IMG/VR virus record: IMGVR_UViG_3300022749_000028
Span: 1-20,784 of that record
DNA from: a virus
DNA length: 20,784 bases
Reading direction: 5' to 3' (one strand)
Made by a program: the position numbers and the translations under genes. The notes below the pieces were generated by a model. It did no database searches. It was not told the origin of the DNA and was given only the letters and a program-made list of their open reading frames with translations. Numbering within the stretch: the first letter of the stretch is position 1; each line of letters begins with the position of its first letter. This document shows, one piece after another, positions 18,721-20,784 of this stretch.

Positions 18721-19343
18721 GAACCACAGCCGAAAGAGCCGGCCAGCCCCTCGACGGTATCGAGGAAGAAGAGCGGCTTATCGTTGCAGAAGCCGGGCTG
18801 AACGACAGGCAAAAGCTGTTCGTGCATTCCTACATGCGCACGCTGAATGTCAGCCGGGCGTACAAGGATGCCGGTTACGGCAAGTCCGTCAACTCGAAGA
18901 CCATCAGTGCGGGCGCACATCAACTCTACAACAAGCCGGCCGTCAACGAAGTCATCAAGACGCTGCTCGACGGGCGGATGCGGCGCATTCAGGCGACGCC
19001 CAAGCGCATCGAGGACGAGCTTGCCAAAGTCGCGTTCGCGAGCCTCGGGCGCATCATGGTCGTGCAGGCCGATGGCTCGGCGTACCTCGATTTCTCGCGG
19101 GCTGACGAGGCGGACCTTGCCGGCCTGAAGAAATTCAAGTGCGAGGTCCAGTACAAGCCCGGCGATGATCCCGACGATCCGAAGCAAGTGCTGAAGATGG
19201 AAGCGGAGGTCGGCGACAAGCTGCAAGCTCTGATCGCGCTCGCCCGTATTCATAAGATGCTCGGCGGCGACGACGGCGTGGTTGCACTGGTGGACATCGC
19301 TCAAGCCATTCGGGACGGGCGCAAGCGGGCGGGGCTGGAATGA
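18717..19343 (+). CDS. terS: Terminase small subunit (Terminase_2-like)
   Basis: GTG 18717 overlaps the upstream stop (GTGA); the frame is open further upstream but that part overlaps other genes. The 208-residue product has the family pattern LNDRQKLFVHSYMRTLNVSR with AYKDAGYG (about 28-55), a helix-turn-helix that recognises packaging sites, then AHQLYNKPAVNEVIKTLLDG, then IEDELAKVAFASLGRIM (about 98-114) and a helical C-terminus that includes DKLQALIALARIHKMLGG. It would bind the packaging site and recruit the large subunit encoded four genes downstream. Confidence 0.87.
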   Translation: MRTTAERAGQPLDGIEEEERLIVAEAGLNDRQKLFVHSYMRTLNVSRAYKDAGYGKSVNSKTISAGAHQLYNKPAVNEVIKTLLDGRMRRIQATPKRIEDELAKVAFASLGRIMVVQADGSAYLDFSRADEADLAGLKKFKCEVQYKPGDDPDDPKQVLKMEAEVGDKLQALIALARIHKMLGGDDGVVALVDIAQAIRDGRKRAGLE

Positions 19344-19588
19344 ACGACAACATATTACGAGCCGATGAAGACGCGAAGTGGCGCGCCGATGGCGAGCGCC
19401 ACGGTTGGGAAATCCTGCCCGCTTCGTGGCCGTTGCGGCTTCCCGTCATCCGGTTCTTCCGCTGGGCATGGCTCGACTATCGAACCCACGCCAACGCAGC
19501 CCATTGGGCCGCGGTCGGCATCGGCGTTGGCGGGCCGAACCAGCGCGATCTCTGGGTGCTCTACGCGATCCGCAGGGGCTGGGCATGA
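19340..19588 (+). CDS. Trp-rich small protein, 82 aa
   Basis: ATG 19340 overlaps the small terminase stop (ATGA). The product has many tryptophans and aromatic residues: GWEILPASWPLRLPVIRFFR, then WAWLDYRTHANAAHWAAVG and WVLYAIRRGWA. It may be a membrane-associated protein of the kind in which a short hydrophobic hairpin is flanked by Trp and Arg. I recognise no family. It overlaps a 26-aa ORF in ATGA. Confidence 0.6.
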   Translation: MNDNILRADEDAKWRADGERHGWEILPASWPLRLPVIRFFRWAWLDYRTHANAAHWAAVGIGVGGPNQRDLWVLYAIRRGWA

Positions 19589-19665
19589 TCGGAATATTCC
19601 TCGTCGTGGCTTGCTGCGTCGCCGGCTTCGCAATCCTCAAGGCGCTTGGGGAGTGGTGGTCATGA
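19585..19665 (+). CDS. Very small membrane protein, 26 aa
   Basis: This ORF is bounded by ATGA overlaps on both sides (19585-19588 and 19662-19665), which is strong support for translation despite its size. It is almost entirely one hydrophobic helix (IGIFLVVACCVAGFAIL) with a short polar end, KALGEWWS. It has the form of a single-span membrane peptide. A link with the Trp-rich protein upstream is possible. Confidence 0.55.
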   Translation: MIGIFLVVACCVAGFAILKALGEWWS

Positions 19666-20033
19666 TCGTCACCAAAGGCATCACGGTCCTGGCGATCTCG
19701 TTCGACGCCAAGCCTCCCGCCGTGCTGGTCGAAGGCGCGGACGGCCACGTGCAGATCTGCCCCGTCAAGAAGTGGTTCGCGGCCGGCGATCCGCCGCGTG
19801 AGGTCACGAGCCACCTGACCGCAGACATCGCGACGATTGAGGTGCTAGGCGAGGACGTGGACGGCTACGCAGCGCAAGGCCGGTACGACGTGCTGTTGCA
19901 GGGTATCGGCCCGGCGATCCCGCGCAACGCTGATGGGTCTTTCGGCGAGAAGGCTGGGAAGCGCCTCGAACGTAGGCTTGCCAGCGACGCGGCGCGCATC
20001 CCGGCTGTGTTCGACCGGGAGGGCATGTCTTAG
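19662..20033 (+). CDS. Hypothetical protein between the terminase subunits, 123 aa
   Basis: ATG 19662 overlaps the stop of the 26-aa ORF (ATGA). The product (MIVTKGITVLAISFDAKPPA, then VLVEGADGHVQICPVKKW, then DVLLQGIGPAIPRNADGSFG) is beta-rich at first and then helical, with no motif I can name. It lies between the small and large terminase genes. The large subunit ATG is four bases after its stop. Confidence 0.6.
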   Translation: MIVTKGITVLAISFDAKPPAVLVEGADGHVQICPVKKWFAAGDPPREVTSHLTADIATIEVLGEDVDGYAAQGRYDVLLQGIGPAIPRNADGSFGEKAGKRLERRLASDAARIPAVFDREGMS

Positions 20034-20037
20034 CGCC

Positions 20038-20784
20038 ATGCTCTCGAACTTCGACAACTTCGACCCGGACCGCGAATTGGCCGCGCTCATGGGCCAATTC
20101 TTCGCCGATCCGCTCGGCTTCGTGCTGTTCAATTACCATTGGGGCAAGGGCGATCTCGAACACCATCACGGCCCGGATCTCTGGCAAATCGACTTCCTCG
20201 AAGCATGGGGCCAGGATATCCGCAAGCGTGGGTTCGATGGCACAGCTTCTGTCCTGCCCATGCGCTACACGACGCGCGCCGGGCACGGCGTGGGCAAGAG
20301 CGGCCTAGTCGCCTGGATCGTAGACTTCATCCAATCCACCCGGCCGCACAGCCGCGGCATCGTCACAGCCAACTCAAGTCCGCAGCTAGAGACCAAGACG
20401 TGGGCCGAGATCGCCAAGTGGCACAAGCGCGGCATGACTTCGCGCTGGTTCAACCTCTACGCCTCGCGCGGCTCGCTCCGTCGTGTCCACAAGCAGCATC
20501 CGACCACGTGGCGAACGGATGCGATCCCGTGGCGGAAAGAGATGCCCGAGGCGTTTGCCGGCCAACACGCGGTGGACAGCACGTCGTTCTACATCAACGA
20601 CGAGGCGTCCGCGATCGAGCGCAACATCTTCGAGACGCAGGACGGCGGTCTTACGGACGGAGAGCCGATGCAATTTCTGTTCGGCAACGCGACGCGGCCG
20701 AGTGGATACTTCTTCGATACGCACATGAACCCGCGTATCTCGAAACTGTACCGCTGTTTCAAGGTGGACAGCCGGGAAGCGCTG
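20038..20784 (+). CDS. terL: Terminase large subunit, N-terminal part (3' end outside window)
   Basis: The frame runs open to the right edge; 249 residues are visible. TRAGHGVGKSG (79-89) is the Walker A motif, FYINDEASAI (184-193) the Walker B with catalytic Glu, and FGNATRPSG (215-223) the coupling motif, all in the order of the packaging ATPase. The nuclease domain would lie beyond the window. The enzyme drives DNA into proheads. GGGAGGGC lies 17 or more bases before ATG 20038, so translation may depend on coupling with the upstream gene (four-base gap). The assignment as ATPase domain is firm; the exact terminase subfamily is not. Confidence 0.92.
   Translation, partial: MLSNFDNFDPDRELAALMGQFFADPLGFVLFNYHWGKGDLEHHHGPDLWQIDFLEAWGQDIRKRGFDGTASVLPMRYTTRAGHGVGKSGLVAWIVDFIQSTRPHSRGIVTANSSPQLETKTWAEIAKWHKRGMTSRWFNLYASRGSLRRVHKQHPTTWRTDAIPWRKEMPEAFAGQHAVDSTSFYINDEASAIERNIFETQDGGLTDGEPMQFLFGNATRPSGYFFDTHMNPRISKLYRCFKVDSREAL

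Overview
The window is part of a tailed-phage genome (or prophage or phage-plasmid) of a GC-rich, probably alphaproteobacterial host. The phage assignment rests on terminase subunits, a lambda R-like endolysin, a holin of the 3TM gene-transfer-release type, a RecE/RecT-type recombination pair and a VapE-type primase-helicase. The host assignment is inference from the high GC content, the holin type and the style of the small HTH gene. No capsid, portal or tail gene and no integrase is visible. The left edge lies in the C-terminal part of a PLxRFG-type virion protein and the right edge lies in the terminase large subunit, so the window looks like most of the non-structural half of the genome.

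Layout. Positions 1-1435 hold the end of the virion protein. 1516-2072 hold small genes, including an apparently frameshifted HTH gene. 2086-4380 hold a plus-strand lysis cassette: small secreted protein, endolysin, holin and two further membrane proteins. 4377-5056 hold two small minus-strand genes. 5155-7655 hold a minus-strand recombination operon: a 44-aa ORF, a RecE-like nuclease, a 50-aa ORF, RecT and a 108-aa ORF. Diverging from it at 7750 are a small HTH regulator, an SF2 helicase, a VRR-NUC nuclease and three small genes. 10828-11732 hold a ParA ATPase and a ribbon-helix-helix partner flanked by 8-bp repeats. After a terminator, the minus strand carries a primase-helicase and small genes (12090-15893). 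An AT-rich gap (15906-16254) separates these from a rightward operon of small genes, an HNH endonuclease and the terminase genes.

The main unexplained signal is a repeated control module. A leader with consensus GGTTGGGACCAAACGAGACG precedes at least nine genes on both strands, usually within about 25 bases of the start codon. At four promoters a second element, TTGAC-N5-GTCAW-NAAN-CGTG, lies upstream. At three of them the distance from the first T of TTGAC to the first G of GGGACC is identical (GGGACC begins at position 37 of the module), which places GGGACC at the expected transcription start. This suggests a phage-wide regulon with a shared promoter and 5' leader. One copy lies between the recombination operon and the divergent HTH regulator, which makes that regulator a candidate ligand.

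The ParA/RHH cassette, its tandem operator-like repeats, a 16-bp copy of the repeat inside the primase gene, the AT-rich gap and the lack of an integrase in the non-structural region together make a phage-plasmid lifestyle plausible but unproven.
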